A DNA stretch of 64,000 nucleotides from Lycorma delicatula (taxonomy: Eukaryota; Arthropoda; Insecta; Hemiptera; Fulgoridae): positions 49,631,946 through 49,695,945 of the forward strand of contig NC_134465.1 of NCBI RefSeq assembly GCF_047948215.1, written 5' to 3'. The first letter of the stretch is position 1. Every line of letters begins with the position of its first letter. Both the position numbers and the translations under genes were made by a program. The notes beneath the pieces were generated by a model. That model did no database searches, had not been told where the DNA came from, and was given only the letters and a program-made list of their open reading frames with translations. This document shows, one piece after another, positions 11,401 through 26,400 of this stretch.

Positions 11401-14400
11401 ACAAAACATAATAAAATGAACTCAAAGAGAATGTGAAAAGAACAAAAGTATTAATTGAAGGATCACACATAGTGTTAATGAAAGTATAACAGTACATGAA
11501 AGATATGCAACATTTTAAGACCAGTAGTAGTTACAGAGCAATTTTATTTTATGAATATAAAATTAAAAATCAGCTAGATATTGCATTACATATACAGACA
11601 TTATTATTTACAAACTTTCCTTTTTCACTTAAAAATTATACTATAAAAATTAAAAATAAAATAAACATATAAAACAACAATAAAGAAATTTTAAATATTT
11701 GAAAATGCATGGAAAACAGGACATATATATGAGGAATACAGAACCTTGCAACATGCTGATTTTAAAATAAAGGTACTTGATTGAGATTTAATCTAAATAT
11801 AAAAAATCTAATAAATTATATTTAAAAAAACATACTCAGTCATCTTAGCAGATAAACCTGTTCCAGAATTTTGCATGTCATGCCATGTCATATCTTGCTG
11901 AAGTAAAGATTTCAAAAAATATCGTCTCATTCTACCCACCTATAATAAAAATAGCTAATATGTTATTATTATTATATAAAATATTACAATTATAAATAGT
12001 TTGGCTAAGTATAACAATACATACAGGTAAAACATTGATTGATATTGCCATAAATATGTTTTTATAGTATACTAAAAATCATGATGAATTTCCAGTGATA
12101 TAAATAATTATTACTTATTCACTAAATCTGGCAGTTGTTTATACAAAGGTTATTTCAAAACTGGCAATTAAAAAAAAGAAAAGAATTTTATATATGTTAC
12201 ATATATAATTACATTACTTCTTTATACATCACTATCAAAATTCACAGATTCATTGTACTTCTTCATCATCTTTTGCAGGGCCTTATTGAAGAGCTCTAAA
12301 ACCAGATTACCCACAATTTATATTCATGAGCAACCTCTCACGTGTTTCAAAATGCTGGTTAGAAACCAGAGACTTTCATCTTAGTGGAAAAATGGTATAT
12401 TTTCTCATCACCAATTTTAGATTGTAAGGGAAATGGTTGAAAATCTCCTATTTGTATATGCTACTTGTTTTAGATTGATCTTTGTAGCTTCTTCTTCAGA
12501 GTTTCACAATAAACTTCTAAAATGATTGTGATCCCAGATTCCACAAATTATCTGAATAAAATTTTCAAGTTTAGGAAGTATAACAGTGTGGTCATCATTT
12601 TCTGGCTTAATAGTCTGTACTTGATTTTTCCCCTCTCATCATACGCATCAAAACTTCCCTTCCATTAAAACTTTTGACATCAGTCATTCACAATGCAGTA
12701 ACTTGTAATAATATTACCATAAACATGGCACAATCATCGATGATGCTTTACTAGTACTTAAAAGAATGAATCTAATTTAGTATGATAGATTGCTGGTGAT
12801 TACTACTCAATCTATTTTAAACAGCTAATTGGAAGAGAGCAGTTTTACATAAGCTCTCACAAAACGAACCTGAGTATTTTTTTGTAGTACCATAATAACT
12901 TTTTAAATAACATCTAAAACAAAGATATTATTTTATTAACCCAAAACTTATTCTTTTAAAAAATTAATATACATGTAATTTTTACAAACATCATCTTAGT
13001 TAGTAAGGTTAAATGGCTTACAGATAAATACTGTGAACCCCTTACTGAAGAATATATCAAAATGATTTATAAAACATAATCAATCTGTGATCCTAATGCA
13101 AAGAGGTTTTCATATCCTCTTTATAATCAATCAATATGCTGCTGTTATGAATTCTAGAACCATATTGCTACAGGATGAGGGTATAAAATCGGTGTTAAAA
13201 AGAAAAGCATTTGGAATACCTTAGAACAATAATATCTAAAAAAATTTCCAAATTGTGACAATCCATTTTGAAATCTGTCAAACATTCCAACCAAAAACAC
13301 AGTTCTTCTTTGGAGTTGTCTGATTAAAATTACAGAAAAATTTTTACAAAAACTTGTACAAACTCATGTATAAAAAACTGATATTTTTTCAGGAACTTAT
13401 GATCATGACTAGGAAAACTGCATTGCATGTTGTGAGTATATCCTTCAAAGTTTTCTTGGAAAAATTATTCACCTTGTGAATGAAAAAGCTCATTTTCATT
13501 TATCTTTCTTTTTTTGTTTAGCCTCCGAAACCACCATAAGGTATTAATTACTTCAGAGTATGAATGAGGGTGATATGTTTGAATGTAAGTGAAGTGTAGT
13601 CTTGTACAATCTCAGGTCGACCATTACTGAGATGTGTGGTTAATTGAAACCCAACCACCAAAGAACACCGGTATCCACAATCTAGTACCCAAATTCTGTT
13701 TAAAAGTAACTGCCTTTATTAGGATTTGAACCTTAGAACTCTCAACTTCAAAATCAACTGATTTGTGATGACGAGTTTACCATTCTACCAACCTGGTGGG
13801 TTCATTTGTCTGACACTAAAAAGCAAAGTTTCATTACTAACTAAAGAGGTCTTCAATAGATCCATAAAACATCTATACATGCCAAATATGTCACTGTTTG
13901 ATGTACCGTTGCAGGTTTTGGTGTTTTTTGTCTCTTTTTTTGAGAATGAAGACCAAATAATCACTTCCAGTCAATTCGTGTACATGCTACAGAACCAAAA
14001 CTTCCCAGACTTGGAAATCTACTTGTGTAAGTTCTAACTTCACACATGTATAGAGCTAAACTCATCCCACTTTCAATGGGAATTGATTATTTCTCACACA
14101 GAAAAAAGTCCAACAGAAGTTCTGTCAGGAATGTTCCCAGGATAATTGATCTCGTAAAGCAGTGAGGTTTGGTGGCCTACATCTAATTTTGCCCCTTGCG
14201 ATTTTTTGTCTGAGGCTAGTTGAGAAATGAGGTCAACAGATAATTTATTCCAAGAACTCTTAATCTACTTAGAACTATTATATGCCAAGAAACTGCAAAT
14301 AGTACCAGAAATAACCCGTTTAGTAATGTAAAACTTTAGAAACTGACTAAAATAAATGTGTGTACAAATAAATAAATATCTGTGAACAATATAATTTTTA

Positions 14401-17400
14401 AAAAAATGTGAAAACGAACTGTACTCTATGTACTTTTAGATAAAAGTTTGAATAAAATTTATTGTGCCTTTTTGTCAACATTTAACAAAGTTGGAATGAA
14501 CAGAATTCTTTTTGCAATTTCCTAAATACACACACATATGTTAGATATTTACACCCCACAATATAATTCATAAGCTGGTTGAAAGCACCTTGTGAGCGAA
14601 TGCAAGCATAGTTCAAACTACAACATTAGCCTTGGCCTACTCTGCATCTGTGTACTATGCATCTTATGGTTGAATAGCTGCCATACTGATAAGCGGAATA
14701 TTGAGTTAAATAAAATCATGAGAACAATTACTGGTATAGTCTCAGTCTACTTTGCCCTAATTATATGGCTTCCAGTATCAGCTAATATACCTCCATCGCA
14801 TCTCAGGTGCCAGAATGTTCTTGTACATTACTCTGTTAAAATATTATGATTGCAGCAACACCAATCAACATGACCATCAGTGGAATAACTAATCGACATT
14901 TGAAAGCCCGAAAACCTGCTTGGGAACTGGTCTAAAAGCTTACATAAGAGGATTTTAATATCAAACAAATTGTTGTTGCATTGGACAGATCTCAAGGGAC
15001 AAAAACTAAGGGTGCCAGTGGATACAGATGGTGCATGTACAAGTTCCGGGCTTTAGTCAACCAAACGGTTGTGGTGAAGACTTAATTGTAGAAGAACTGG
15101 TCATGGTAGATGTAATTACTTCATGAAAATGAGACGTGTTATCTATTATTGGTTGTGAGTGTGGTGACTTAAACTGTTGAACAACTAATCCAGTACTCAC
15201 CACAGTGTGGATACAAGGGAGACTCACTAGATATTTATATGCTACCTACACTTGAAATTCAACATCTAAAAAACTGGATAATTTGCAGCTGAACTGAAAT
15301 TTGTAATTACACCTTCTTCTTTCTTTTTCCTGTTTAGCCTCTGGGAAATACCGTTCAGGTATTACTTCAGAGGATGAATGAGGATGATATGTATGAGTGT
15401 AAATGAAGTGTAGTCTTGTACAGTCTCAGTTTGACCATTCCTGAGATGGTTAATTGAAACCCAACCACCAAAGAACATCTGTATCCATGATCTGGTATTC
15501 AAATCTGTATAAAAGTAATTGCCTTTACAAGTTATAATTACACCTATGAAATATTATATATACATTTGCTATTATAATTGTTTGAGTGCTTATTTTTAAT
15601 ATTTTGGACACAGTACATCTATATACCATACAATAAATAAGATAAATACACGCCATAATGAAATTTAGATGTCTTGATATATAACACCAATCACTCCAAA
15701 AATGTTACCAACATTCTCAGGAGTAGCAATCAAGTCATATTTGGCTCAGACTTTTAAATATTAAACAAAAAAAAAAAAAACATTTAACTTAAAATAATTA
15801 AAAATATGATATATATCATATTTTCATCATATAAATACTTAACTTCTTTAACGCACAATAACTAAGCAATACAACCATACTGAAGCACACTAGGAACTGA
15901 AATATAGCAATGGCAATGGTGATAATAAAATATGCATGAGAATCTTTTATCAAAAACTCCATTTGTTCTTTCTCTGTTGCATTCGGCCTGCACAATAATT
16001 AACCAATTAGCTATTAGTAACAGAAATCAAAATTAAATACAGAATTGATTTATTTATAGTATATACATTTTAAAATATTAATATTACATTTTAATATTAA
16101 ATATTAATATTAATATGGTATATACATTTTTATTTTTGATTAACCTTGTAACTGGTAGCTGAAATATGTTGAACAATTAGTTATTTTGTGTGCAGTCGAT
16201 TGCCTTTAAAAGGGAGGGTGCACAACTGGATATAACAGTCCTACATCCAAAATTTCAACATTCTACGACATCGTTTTTGAGTTAGGTGAGATACGTATGT
16301 ACATACATACATACATACATATATATTGGGATGGTCAAAATGGATATTTCCATCGAAATCTGAAAACCAAAATTTTTGCAATTACAATACTTTCTGGTTC
16401 CTTCATACACAGAAGTAAAAAGCCCCACTGACACTTGGTCTTCAACATTTTTAAAAATTCTGAAAAATTTTTTATTTTTTTTACGTTTATAAAAATAATT
16501 TTGGCAAATATTAGCATTATTAAAAATCTTTTTAATATGAAAAAATTGTGCGAGAACATAATGACTTTTTAAGGTAATTTTATTTTACAACTTTGAAATT
16601 TTTAAAAAATTATTTTAGTTTTTTTTTAAATTTGTAAAATTTTTTATTTTACACTTTATTATGATTTTTTACAACTTTGCAATAATACTTTTTTATAAAT
16701 TTGTAGAATTTTTTATAACATTTCTTTTTAACCAGTTTAGCCGGCAAAGTCATGCAACACTGTCAGCTCTTTTTTTTTTGTTTTCAATATATTAGTTCTT
16801 CTGTTGCAGCTAATCTCTTGTGATCTAATAAAACATTTCACGATAAAGTTATGATTCAAATATAGCATTTAAAGAAAATGTTTAATGGGTGTTTATTAAA
16901 GTGGCGATAGATTTGTGAAGCAGAGTTTGGTGAAACTGAGACTGCAACAACGGAATTTTAAATAAAAAATGAACAAGCTGTTTAATAGATCAAATTAACT
17001 CATTTACTATAATGATTTTTCCATTTAATTCAATCCACTACATTAAATAATTTTTTTCATGATCGAAATACTGAGTTGAAAAAAAAAATTGAAAAAAATT
17101 TTTAAATGCTCTTTAGAACAAACTTAAAAAAAAACATTATTAAATTAATTTGATTTATCCTCTTCAATAATCCAGTAGTTTTATCATCCATACAAGCTTG
17201 GGACACAAGGGTAGGTATGGTCTTCATGTATTTTACTAATGTGAAAAAAGGAAAAAATATTTTATTGCAACAGTAAAATAAATACCGATTAATTTTAAAT
17301 AATCTAAGTCAAAAATATCTGTTCAAACAGTTAATGAAACTGATCAGTCTTTATGCAACAATTTTTCTAATTTAAGAGCGTAAGGTTATTTGATTGGACA

Positions 17401-20400
17401 ATATATTTGATCTAAATACATTGTTATAATTCCTAATACAACATAATATAACAATATATTATATGTTTTGTCTGTGTTGTGTCTTTGTTTTGGGTGCAAT
17501 CTTTATATTATGAGATATGTTTATAAAATTACCAAAATTTAATAATAGCGTACCAACCAGTGCATGGAATATGTTCCATCAAGTGACACTGGTTAGTGGT
17601 GAACTTTTTGAAACCAAATGGTATTTGATGTGTCACGCTATCACTGGTAGTGTTTAAGCTACAACAGTTGGAGTAAACACTGTACTAACCTCTTGCTTCT
17701 TTTTTTAACAAAATGTCTTTTAAAAATCTTAAAAGACAATGTATTTTTTTAAACTTTTCTTCACAATGTAAAACTTTCACAGAGACACATTCAAAATGCT
17801 TCAGCAAGAACTTGGGGAATACAATAGGGCAGATTGCAGTGCTAAAAATAGTTCAATCATTTTAAAATTGGGAAGAGCATCAAATTGACTTCAATGTTCG
17901 TCAACCGTCCACATCAATAAAAAATAATAATATTGATGAAGTTCATCAAGATCACTGCTTAACTGTTGAAGAGAATACTGAGGAGGTGAACATCAGTATA
18001 TATGATCAAGCTACACAATCATAATGGTAAAACTTAACGTGCATCACATCTCTACAACCTTTGTGCAAATTTGCTAACCAATGATCAAAAAGTGAATCGG
18101 GCTAAAATCACCTTTATAATTGCACCATGCCGACCAAAATCTTTTGAAAACATAATAAAAGGTAAAGTTTTAGTTTATGGCTACAAAGTGGAAACCAAGA
18201 TGCAATTATCACTCGGGTGGAAAAGAATCAACCTGGCCCAAAAAAGCCTGCTTAAGTAAATAAAACATGAAAATGATGTTAATGATTTTGTTTTACTTTT
18301 CCAACTACAGCGATATATGCTGCTCTGGCAGTTATAGCTTTAACAGGAAAGTACATGGATCAGTAAAAAAAATTCTAAAAATAATTGGTCGTTTTAAAAA
18401 AGAAAATTACCTAAAGGAGACATTTAAAAAATAAATAGATTTAAATAAATTGTAAATAATCTGTTAAAAATGTTTTATTCCAATGTTCCAAAAAATCTCT
18501 TTTAGTAACATGCTCATACATTTGTATGTATGTTGGTCTCTGTTTGGTCGTATAACTCTGGACCCCATACATTGATTTTCTTCAAACTTGCTAAACAGGT
18601 ACTATCTTCAGGAGGAAAGAATGTATTAAATTTTTATAAAAATTGGAAAAAGGGGTAGGGGAGTTTTTAGCTGAAATAAAATTTCAAATCCTTCCTTGTA
18701 TACTTTAACAAAACATTTTTCTTACAAAAACTGCAGTTTTTTCTATCGAGATCACAAATTATAAAAAATGTTAGTTAATTAACCATCTCCCCAAAAAATG
18801 ACTGTATTTTTATTTTTTCAGCTATATTTTGCTTCAGAAAAGGACTTAATGGGAGTTTTTAGCTTCTACATTTATTACATCAATAGCCCTTCAAACCACT
18901 ATAAAAAGTTTTTACCCAACCGATTTTAAAGGTCTGTGGTAACCAAAAATATTTTTTTAACTTTTAAAAAATTGTTTAAAATGTATTCTAATTTTAAATG
19001 CATCTCGCAAGTTACCCATTCCATTTAAAGAGAAAAGATTTTAATTTTTTGATAGCCCTTATTCTTTAGTTTAGCTTGAAAAAAAAAATTAATAAAAATT
19101 TTCACCTCTTCTAAGAAAATTACAAACTTGTTTTTTTTCAGAATAACAGCTATATCTTAGTATTTTTTAAACAAATTTAAAAAGTTATTTTTTTATAAAT
19201 TTATTATCAGCGTTTAGGGATGTTTTTCTTAAAAATTAATTTTACCCTTCCCTAGAGTATGGGAGCTAACAAAATGGAAATTTTTTTTGGGAATTTCAAA
19301 TTTTTAATGCTCATAATGGATTTTGTTAAACATTAAAATAACTAAAATAATTTAATACCCCTCTCCTGATGGGAAGCTTCTAAATTTAAAAAATAAAAAA
19401 TTGAAAAATATTTTTTTAAATTTTGATTTTAATGAATTGTATAACTTGACTGGCATAGCTGGAAAATTTACCCAATGAATTGCATAATTTTTTTTTACTG
19501 GACATTATAAATTTATTCCATGTAATCAGATAGTAAACGAAGACTTCTAAAAAGATTGAAGACTATAAAAAAGAAGTTTTACTGTGTTTGAGGAATGCTG
19601 TATGGAGAAATTGGCTTAGGCAGCGGGAAAACCAGAGTTGAATATTCCACTATGACAATGGATCAGCTCATGCAGTACCAGTTCATCCAGTAAACGTTCC
19701 AAAAATGGAACAAACATTATGAACAATGTTTTGCCAGCATCATGAATTACTCTGAAAGGGAGACAAAGCTATATGGAGTTCTAAATATATTATAAAAAAC
19801 TGTAATTACACAAATTTTTATGTTTTTTTAATACACCTTGTTCTTGAATGTGGTAATTTCATGACTTTGATGTGCTAAATATATTTTTGCATGTAGTGGG
19901 TAATGTATGTAAGTAAATATTGTTTTCATAATATGGTTTGTAAAAAATAATTGTTTTTTTACACACTTGTATATGCTATTTACATCCGTGGCTAAATTTG
20001 CATCCTACTTTCCCAACAGACTAAATAGTGCAACCACTGCAATTTAATTTACGAACTGATGAACAAAACTTCTTTGATATTATTCATATCTATGAATAAA
20101 TTTGCCACTCATCTGTCTAAGTTATATTTGTTTTAGTCATTGCAATTCAATCTAAATAAGCCTGTATTACTGAATCTATTAACGCTAATAAAAAGAAGAT
20201 GAATGTCTTTGTGATATAATCATGTTTGTTTTGATGTTGATAAATATTGTCAGTTGTTCATATTTGACATTAATCAATCAGTTATTTGTCGATGCTGCTT
20301 GATTCTGAGATCCTAAATCATAATTAAATTTGACAAAAAACTATATTTAATGAATAAAAATGATATAAATAAATATAATGTTCAACAAAATACTAAAGAA

Positions 20401-23400
20401 TTTCCTAATGCCTTCAAAACAGACATCAACAACTATTGTGCTATCAACATCACTGCTACAGACATTGTACAAAAGAAAAGATCTGTTAACATACTTTTAT
20501 AAGTAAAGTATAAAAGTACAACTACTGAGTAGTTTTAGTTAATTTTTATTTATTTATTTAAATAAATATGTATTATTGAATTAATTATTTAAATTTATTC
20601 ATAGATAACCTTAGATTATATATATATATATTAAGCAACATTTTTCTTTTCTCATGGATAAATAAATAAATAATCATGAAAAAAGTTTTAAAGAGTACTT
20701 ACTTGTAAAATCCACCTCCAAAATAAGAAAGAAAAAATGGTTTTTCAATTACAGCATTTGGTGTAAATCTTCCAATGAGTAATGACAAGAATTCACCGTA
20801 TAATTTATTCAAAATAGGCTGTATTGTACCCGCAATTACAGCCAATATTAAACCGAGTACAAACAAAAATTTTTCAAAACAAGTGGAGAACTGAAAAGAA
20901 ACAAAATGATGCACAATAATATGTCTGAATTTAATTGGATAAAACACCTATAACAGAAACAATAATAAAATAAAGGAAGAGAAATAATCTAAGATTCCCT
21001 GAGATGGGCTAAAATTCAGTTAGTTAACTTAACATGATTGCAACTCAATTCACGTGAACAAAGTTCACATTTTAAATACTAATGTTACTAAGTAAAATAT
21101 TTCTTATTTTTTACAAATTCTCACTATTAGTTATTTTATGGTACAAATATCTTTTACAATTTTATTATTTATGATAATGCTTTCATTAAACATTAATTTT
21201 ATTTTTAGTCATTTATTTTGTTAATGTTTAATCTTAAATTAAATTTAAGACTTAAATTTATATATATATATCAAAGTTAATTGAGAAATATTTACCCATT
21301 TAGTAAATTTTGTTATTTTTTGTTTTATAGATAATAAAATTTAATTCAAATTGTGTACAATAAAATACTGATACATCACCTTGATTGGATTGCTTCAATT
21401 CAAGATAAACTGACAATTATTGTTATTAACTTTTCATTTTTCCATGTAGTTGATAAACTATGAGCCCAAAAATAACTTTTTAACCATTAAACATAGACTG
21501 TCATAGCCTAAAGTTTTCACATTTTTTTTAGTGTCCTTTTAAATTAAATTTGTTTTCAGTGTGATGCTTCACAGCCCTACCCTTTCCACTAAAAATGTTT
21601 GATTTGCTTCCCTATGAAAGCCTGGAAATATGGTACTTTCATACTAAAAAACAAATTGTTTCAAATTAGTAACATTTGCTATTTTTTTTTCCGTGTTAAT
21701 ATTCTGTATCTCCATTCAACATGTATGTAACAAGGACTCAAATAAATTTTATTAATGCCTTCTGAAGTTTGAATCCTTTGTGGTTAAAAAAATTAACTCA
21801 GAATTACTTAGTATAAAAAATAACTTCATGTATTTATCTGAACACTATTTTATGTGCATATATTTTTAAATAATTAATATGAAATCTAATCATATCTATT
21901 TTACAATTATGTATTTTGTGATGCTGGTCTGATCAAGGTTTTATTAAAATTCCCTTGATCTATCCAGATAAAACCTGGGGCAGTTCCTTTTTTTATCTAT
22001 AGAGTAGCATATATATCCATTCTTGGTATAATCCATATAATATATTGTAACGAGTAGAAAAGCTTCCAGAAGGAAGAAAGAGAGAGAAAAAAAAAGAATC
22101 TAGAAGAAACGACAACGGGATTCTTTCTAGAAACAGACTTATAGAAAAGTGTAGAAGGTGTGAACAATGAAAATTATTTCACTTGAACAATCAAAAGGAG
22201 AGATCAGGTACTAGTACTGCAGGTCAGGAAATATAAATAGTTCCAGGGACCAGCAGAATGACAGTTTTCAAGTTCGAGTTCAGTTAGGTGCGCACACGCA
22301 TGTGTGTGATAAATGAGATTACGATGTGTAGGAGCATTTGGAGTATTTGATAAGAAACAAGTGAAGAGTGCACCACGAATATTCCATATTGGACAGTGGT
22401 TGAAAATAAAAAGCTGTTCACTGAGTTATTTGTGAGCAAGACAGTGACATTATTCTTTCTATTTATTTATAAATTGTAGGATGATAGTTCTCTTTTGTAA
22501 ACAGTAAAAGTGAATAATATTTGCATAGAGTGAATTGTGAATGTTTCGATTGTTATGTATCTTATTGTTAATTCAATATTACAATGGATGTTCACGTCAA
22601 TTCAGGACCATTGTTAGAATAAAATTTAAATGGAGATTCCTGTAAATTCTATTAGATGTACACATAAGGTGCAAGTGTCAGCTATTATTGCATGGCTCAC
22701 TGGTGTGAAACAACATTAAACAACAACAACAGTCAGTTGTAAAGAACATGGCATTGAATGTAGAGAATGAATATACGTTGTAATGAAATTTTTTGTGAAT
22801 GAAGGCGTACAACCCTGTGAGATTTATTCGCGACTCCTCGCACAGTATGGTTATAAGACTCTCAGATGCAATAAAACATTTGAGTGGTGCAAACATTTTA
22901 AAGAAGGCTGTACATCAGTGCGTGATGATCCTGGTTGAGGTTGTTCAGAGCAAAGATGAGGTGAAGCAGTCAGTCCTATCTTGGTTTCGATATAACGACA
23001 AATCTTTCTACATTGTGTGTATCCGGGTACTAGTGAAACGCTGGGATAAATGTATAAATGAAATAATTAGAAAAAGACCAAATGATACTGAAAACAAAAA
23101 CAGAAAAAGCAATCTGATTTTTAAATCTGTATATTTTCTTTGAGGAATATTATGAGAATAGAGAATTTACTTTGTTGGGTGATGAAAATGGAAGGACAGA
23201 GTATTTAAAAATAAATACCTATTGAGGAAATAGAGATTGAAGGTGGTATTAATAGGAAAATAGTTATCTAAGGATGGAATAATAAATAATAAAATTATAG
23301 GTTTATAAGAATTTTAATGCAGCAATGCTCAATGATAAAGAGTTGGGAATAAAGATGATAAATTTACATATGTTGGGGCAACTGGTTCATCGGTAATCTT

Positions 23401-26400
23401 ACAATAAGTTAGAGTTGGAGAACAAATTTTTCTGCTTACATGCCATTACAATTGGAAATTCAAGTTAAGAAGGAAGTAAATGTACAGAAGTTTTTACCAC
23501 TGCTTCCAAAGTTAAAACAGACTAGAAATAATAAGAAATATTTTTGAACTAGATTGACAGGTGTCCCCGAACAGGAGATCTGTCTGAGGATGTGAATTTA
23601 GCACTTCTTGTCAGATGCACAGTTCTGGCCTGTGCCAATGATAAGTTGATTGTAAATAATAATAATAATAATAAAAGCTGTATAAGAAAGTCACTGTGGT
23701 TTGATGGTAAGTGTAGAATGGAGAAAGCTAGGTTATGTGTAAAAATAATATTTTTAATATTTTAAGGCAGAATTATACAATTGCAAAGAGAGAGTAGAAT
23801 CAATTACTTAAAATCATAAAATTATCTAGCAGATTTAATAGTTTTAGAAATATACGAGATACAGGAACGAACTTAACACAAGAATTTAATTGCAATGCAA
23901 ATATTTAATCAACTGAATAGGTTGAGTACTTCAATGCACTACATAACAGGGAAGAAACTCCACATATAATACTGTACACTGCATTATGTGTGAAAAATAG
24001 GGATTTAGATGCAGAAATAACTTCGATGGAATTGTGAGTGCAGCTGTAAATAAAACAAAAAACTGCCAACTATAAACAGAATTCCTTTTTAAGTTTTACA
24101 AGGCAGCCCCTGATGAGTTTCTTCAATTAAGTGTTAGGCTATCCAAAATAAAAATGATGTATAGTGTACTCAATGCTTTTAAAAATTCAGTGAGATTTTC
24201 TCTGCATAAAAAAGGCTTTGAACTTAGTTATGAATTATTATTGTGGTATATCTTTTCTGGTCTCAGTTACTACTTTTTACAGATTATTATTACAGAGACT
24301 CACTATTATAAACCGGAACAATAAGCATAATAATGAATACCAGGTTAGTTTTCACCTTCGGTATTCAGTAATAGATATCTTTAATTTTTACAATATAATT
24401 AATTTAAAAGTAAGAAAAGACAGAAAAAAATTTATTGCTTTTTTATTGGCTTCAAAACAACTTTTTTACAGGGTACACAGATAGGCATTATTTTATAAAT
24501 TATACAGTATACTGTAATTATACAATAATTCATAAAGATTTTAATGAATTTAGTAATTAAACTGAATCATTTGTGTGGTATAACAGAGAGCAAATTCATT
24601 CCTTTCCTACTACTTCAGATTTTTTACCATAACTATTTTTTTTGCTCATCAATGATCTTAATGATGAGGTCAAGGAAGGTCTACAAATAGACAATATTAA
24701 TATCAGAAATCTGCTGTATACAGATTACTTTTAAACAGATGCAACTATTTATAAATTACACTTCTGCTAACATACTCGTACCATTTAAAGGAAAAACTAA
24801 CATCCACAAAATTTCTAATAAACAGTATCTGGAATGGGTTTATTTTAAGCAATAACAAGTCATACTCTACAAAAATGACAGTCTTTAATGCTCTAATCAA
24901 AACTGTAGCTTTATATGAAGCAGATATTTAGGATCATCAGAAATTACAGGAATAGCAGGATCAGAAATATATTAAAAAAACTTGATCTTTCCTAAAATAC
25001 TTCAAACTGCATTATTTACTAAGAAACAGATTCTACATCTAGCTTATGCATGTTTTCAGACATCGCTCTAATTACACAGGCAAGGTGCTATCTATGAAAT
25101 ATATAGTACAGTAGGCTATTGAGAATCTTCTCTGTGAAAACAGCTGAAAAAGAGGGTTTATACAAGATATGGAGAGAGTGTTGAATATGACTGCCCAGTT
25201 GATTTTATGATGCAAAATATAGATAACGGAAGTATTAGTTAGATCAAAAATTGGACATAAACATGGAAGAAACTGGATATGCAAGTAGTTAATAAGGAAA
25301 AGTAGATAAAGTTTTCATTTGGTTTACCATAGATTGAATAGGTGTTTATTAGATAAATCTTATATTGGGATTAAGTATTCATGAAACTTTATGACTGTAA
25401 TATTTAGAACTCATGGTTGTATGTTTAGCTAGTAGTATACATACATGTATATATATAATACAGCTAATAATATGTACAATACTTGAATTGGCTAGATTGG
25501 TTAAAACTAGTGGATTATATGAGAAGCACCACACAATATACAACTAATTGTGAATTTAATTATTAGGCATAACCTTCTTGTAGTTTTACTTTATTATACT
25601 TTGTTTTATTTCTATTAAAAGATGATGAAATAATGCTTTATTTTTTGGGATATTTAAATAAACAATAAGAGATTTTTTTAATCATTTACTTAGTTAAATT
25701 TTTTTCTAGAAGATGGAATAAAGCCTCTGTTTTTTTTGAGGGAATTTGTTTTATAGACTTATTAACCAGAGAACAGGTTTTGTGATGCCATAAATAAAGA
25801 AGGTTATTAATTTTATTCAATTATTTTTCTTTTTTATAATACGATATAGTAAAATTAATTTTACATTATATTATTATGAATTTTTGTTAATTTAAATGAT
25901 TCTATTTTGTTTATCTTTATTCATAGCCACACTTTTATCATTATTTCTGTTATTATATAAATAAATAAAACAATTTAAAAATAGTCAAGTCACCTGGTGA
26001 TACACACACAAAAATATGTGCATAACACAACTGCAAAAATAGTCTGATTTTTATGTAATCATTCTAGTTAATTTATATTGACTATTTATAACTACTCTCC
26101 TATTTTTAATTATAATTTTGTACTTATTTTAATCAAATTTTTTTTAACAGTTTTGCTTGAACTGGAACTGGAATAACAAATCTGCAATTTATCTATGTAG
26201 GATACAATTACGTTATAATCAGAATAAAATATTTATTTAGCGATTTATTTTTCTTTAAAGCCAAACACTATGGATTCAATAATGAATTTCTACAAATAAA
26301 AACAAATCCATCATAATATTAAAACTAAAACAAAAATTACGGAGGAAGAAAAGAGATAGTTTGAAAAATAACTTTTTTAAGTGTCACTTACATTGCTATG

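Noticed and set aside
12230..13450. Possible transposase relic in the exon 5-6 intron
   Set aside because: Base composition is repeat-like but no ordered motif could be followed on either strand.
23651..23673. A CRISPR-like or regulatory repeat array at short tandem repeats
   Set aside because: These are simple microsatellites ((TAA)n, (TA)n, (CATA)n) without spacers; a CRISPR array is not expected in this kind of genome and none is present.
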